37,484 bases of DNA. It comes from an uncultured Verrucomicrobiales bacterium. Lineage in GTDB: Bacteria; Verrucomicrobiota; Verrucomicrobiia; Verrucomicrobiales; DEV007. The translations under genes were made by a program, and so were the position numbers. Below, piece by piece: positions 36,279 through 37,484 of this stretch; the first letter of the stretch is position 1; each line of letters opens with the position of its first letter. Location: NCBI GenBank assembly GCA_937891465.1, contig CALAHF010000203.1, forward strand, positions 1-37,484, written 5' to 3'. The notes beneath the pieces were generated by a model. It was not told the DNA's origin and made no database searches. It saw only the letters and a list, made by a program, of their open reading frames with translations.

Positions 36279-37088
36279 AGCCGGCGCTGCAGCCGCTTTC
36301 TTCCCTGCTTTTCCTTTGCCCTTCCCCTTACCTTTTGCGGGGATCGGTTTTGGTGCTGGTTTCGCGGACTTGTCAGAAATAGCAACTCCTTCAGCAAGCA
36401 CTGCCTTTGCTTCGTCGCCTTCGAGGTGACGTAGCTTCAGATCCTTAAAATTCACCCACATCGCAGGGCCAGCATGGAGCTGAAGACCAATCTGGCCTTT
36501 GGCAATCGCGTCCGGGTGATTCTCGGTGAGGTCCATTGTGATCTGGCCGTTCACAAAATGTAGAATGCGATCTCCAACGGCCACGACACGCAATTCATTC
36601 CACTCCGTATCGACCAGTTTTGCGTCATCACCAATCGCGTTGACAACTGCTTTCGATCCATCTGCCTTCGTGACGACTCGCTGACCACGCTGAGCAACGA
36701 TCCCGCGTTTGCCAAATTTCTCGCCGTAAAGCATTCCAAAATACTCAGCTTTTGGGTGAAGGTCAGCCTGATAACCAGCCATCACAAAATTCGCTTCATC
36801 GACAGTGTTCGACCGATACATCACGCCCGAATTATTCCCGCCGAATTTCACCTGGCAAGTGAACTCAAAATCAGTCACCACTTCGTCCTGAAGAATCAGA
36901 AACGTGTTTCCCTTGGTCGGCTTCGCTTCCGTCGTTTCACCAAAAATCGTTCCGTCTTTCACACTCCAGAAATCAAGCCCTTTCCAGCCATCGAGAGATT
37001 TTCCATCAAAGAGCGTTTTCCACTCACCGCCCTGCGCGGAAGTCAATGCAACGGCCAAAGCCACAAAAATGGGAATCAGTTTTTTCAT
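36252..37088 (-). CDS. DUF1080 (3-keto-disaccharide hydrolase-like) exported protein
   Basis: A 278-residue protein from ATG 37086-37088; a GTG-like earlier start at 37199 would add 37 residues and run through an intergenic repeat, so I rejected it. A Sec signal covers MKKLIPIFVALAVALTSAQGG. The DUF1080 lectin-like jelly-roll shows EWKTLFDGKSLDGWKG, FSVKDGTIFGET-like text, FEFTCQVKFGGNNSGVMYRS and GQIGLQLHAG. It ends in a low-complexity tail rich in K, G and A, more typical of an interdomain linker than of a C-terminus. The family has been linked to 3-keto-disaccharide hydrolysis; substrate here is unknown. The stop comes 5 residues after a nine-A run. Confidence 0.85.
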   Translation of the reverse strand: MKKLIPIFVALAVALTSAQGGEWKTLFDGKSLDGWKGLDFWSVKDGTIFGETTEAKPTKGNTFLILQDEVVTDFEFTCQVKFGGNNSGVMYRSNTVDEANFVMAGYQADLHPKAEYFGMLYGEKFGKRGIVAQRGQRVVTKADGSKAVVNAIGDDAKLVDTEWNELRVVAVGDRILHFVNGQITMDLTENHPDAIAKGQIGLQLHAGPAMWVNFKDLKLRHLEGDEAKAVLAEGVAISDKSAKPAPKPIPAKGKGKGKGKAGKKAAAAPAQKKTTQRG

Positions 37089-37182
37089 TAACAAAGCGTG
37101 CCGAATTTTCGCAAGCGAAGCAATACCGCGAATGTGGAATGCACAGATTTTGCCTGATCCGATAAAACGCATTTTAACGAAA

Positions 37183-37215
37183 CAACAGGGTCTGTTCATC
37201 GAATCAGCCCTGTCG
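37183..37215. repeat. Intergenic repeat, copy 6: 33-bp palindrome
   Basis: Arms CAACAGGGT (37183-37191) and GCCCTGTCG (37207-37215) pair at most positions (one mismatch, one G-T) across a 15-nt spacer holding GTTC-atc-GAAT. It lies between two minus-strand genes, upstream of the DUF1080 gene and just after the stop of the partial gene at the window end. Confidence 0.65.
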
Positions 37216-37232
37216 ATCCGTGCCGCTGGAAT

Positions 37233-37484
37233 TTATTGGGCAAAGGGATCTGCGACCGTCTCTTCCGATTTCGCTCTCGACTTTTTTTCGGGGCTGATCA
37301 GAATCTTGTGAGACTCGACTTTGTATTCCATTCTCGCGAGTTGGCAGGTGTATTTCAGAGCTTCGGACAGCGGCACGTTGGCGAGTTTGAGTGTAATCAA
37401 GGCATCCGCAGAACCGTTCAAAACAACATTGATTCCTTTTTTCGATGGATCGGATTCGGTGTCGAGTTCGACGGAACGCTGCTG
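37233..37484 (-). CDS. C-terminal part of an STN-like (secretin/TonB N-terminal short domain) protein
   Basis: The last 83 residues of a protein that begins outside the window; the frame is open to 37484. The stretch INVVLNGSADALITLKLANVPL followed by SEALKYTCQLARMEYKV and ILIS resembles the STN domain, a small alpha-beta fold found near secretins and TonB-dependent receptors. In this protein it lies near the C-terminus. The end KSRAKSEETVADPFAQ is charged and probably flexible. The rest of the protein is not visible, so function cannot be stated. It shares the minus strand with the DUF1080 gene, 144 bp upstream of that ATG. Confidence 0.6.
   Translation of the reverse strand, partial: QQRSVELDTESDPSKKGINVVLNGSADALITLKLANVPLSEALKYTCQLARMEYKVESHKILISPEKKSRAKSEETVADPFAQ

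Noticed and set aside
37089-37199. Upstream extension of the DUF1080 protein to an earlier start at 37199
   Set aside because: The 37 extra residues precede a normal signal peptide and are encoded partly by an intergenic repeat element.
3541-37215. Integron attC sites (CAAC/GTTG arms)
   Set aside because: The elements are too short, lie in mixed gene contexts, and no integron integrase or cassette array is present.

Overview
The gene content points to a bacterium of the Planctomycetes-Verrucomicrobia-Chlamydiae group, most likely a verrucomicrobial heterotroph. The clues are the DUF1549/DUF1553 plus DUF1501 gene pair, two very large CxxCH 'PVC-type heme-binding' proteins, DUF1080, Tat-exported sugar-isomerase-like proteins, a CehA/McBA-type metallohydrolase and a secretin-like protein. 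This is an inference from families; there is no rRNA or other taxonomic marker here. Few genes have a clear Shine-Dalgarno motif. No tRNA, rRNA, transposase, integrase or CRISPR array was seen, and no gene-free stretch exceeds about 210 bp.

Layout. 1-600: amino-terminal part of a Ser/Thr kinase (-) that stops in a short tandem repeat at the window edge. 0.77-2.55 kb: GT-C membrane glycosyltransferase (+). 2.56-4.5 kb (-): Tat-exported sugar isomerase-like protein and MBL-fold hydrolase. 4.6-11.5 kb (-): secretin-like protein, RND pump and TonB-like protein. 11.5-12.4 kb (-): isolated thiG. 12.5-16.5 kb (+): exported beta-propeller protein, OB-fold sensor histidine kinase and NarL-type regulator. 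16.6-20.1 kb (-): DUF1549/DUF1553 and DUF1501 pair. 20.2-22.1 kb (+): two peptide-ABC ATPases. 22.1-23.7 kb (+): one gene split by a single in-frame TGA. 23.9-26.8 kb (+): uncharacterised cassette of a coiled-coil membrane protein, an orphan protein and a MoxR-like AAA+ ATPase. 26.8-29.6 kb (+): large heme-binding dehydrogenase-like protein. 29.6-31.9 kb (-): GNAT acetyltransferase and CehA-type hydrolase. 32.1-33.3 kb (+): sialidase. 33.3-37.1 kb (-): heme-binding protein and DUF1080 protein that appear to be one coding unit across a run of nine A. 37.2 kb to the end (-): carboxy-terminal part of an STN-like protein.

How the genes fit together. The sialidase, DUF1080, heme-binding, DUF1501/DUF1549, CehA-like and sugar-isomerase proteins suggest envelope-located use of complex glycans. 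The sensor operon, pump and TonB-like protein are envelope functions.

The most unusual signals are four. (1) A dispersed intergenic palindromic repeat family has a constant 9-15-9 bp layout at four sites and 22-bp-spaced tandem units elsewhere. (2) A candidate -1 frameshift site joins the DUF1080 and heme-binding reading frames, with a 6-bp stem 9 nt downstream. (3) A single in-frame TGA interrupts an otherwise open 548-codon gene. (4) The MoxR cassette lacks the usual VWA partner.
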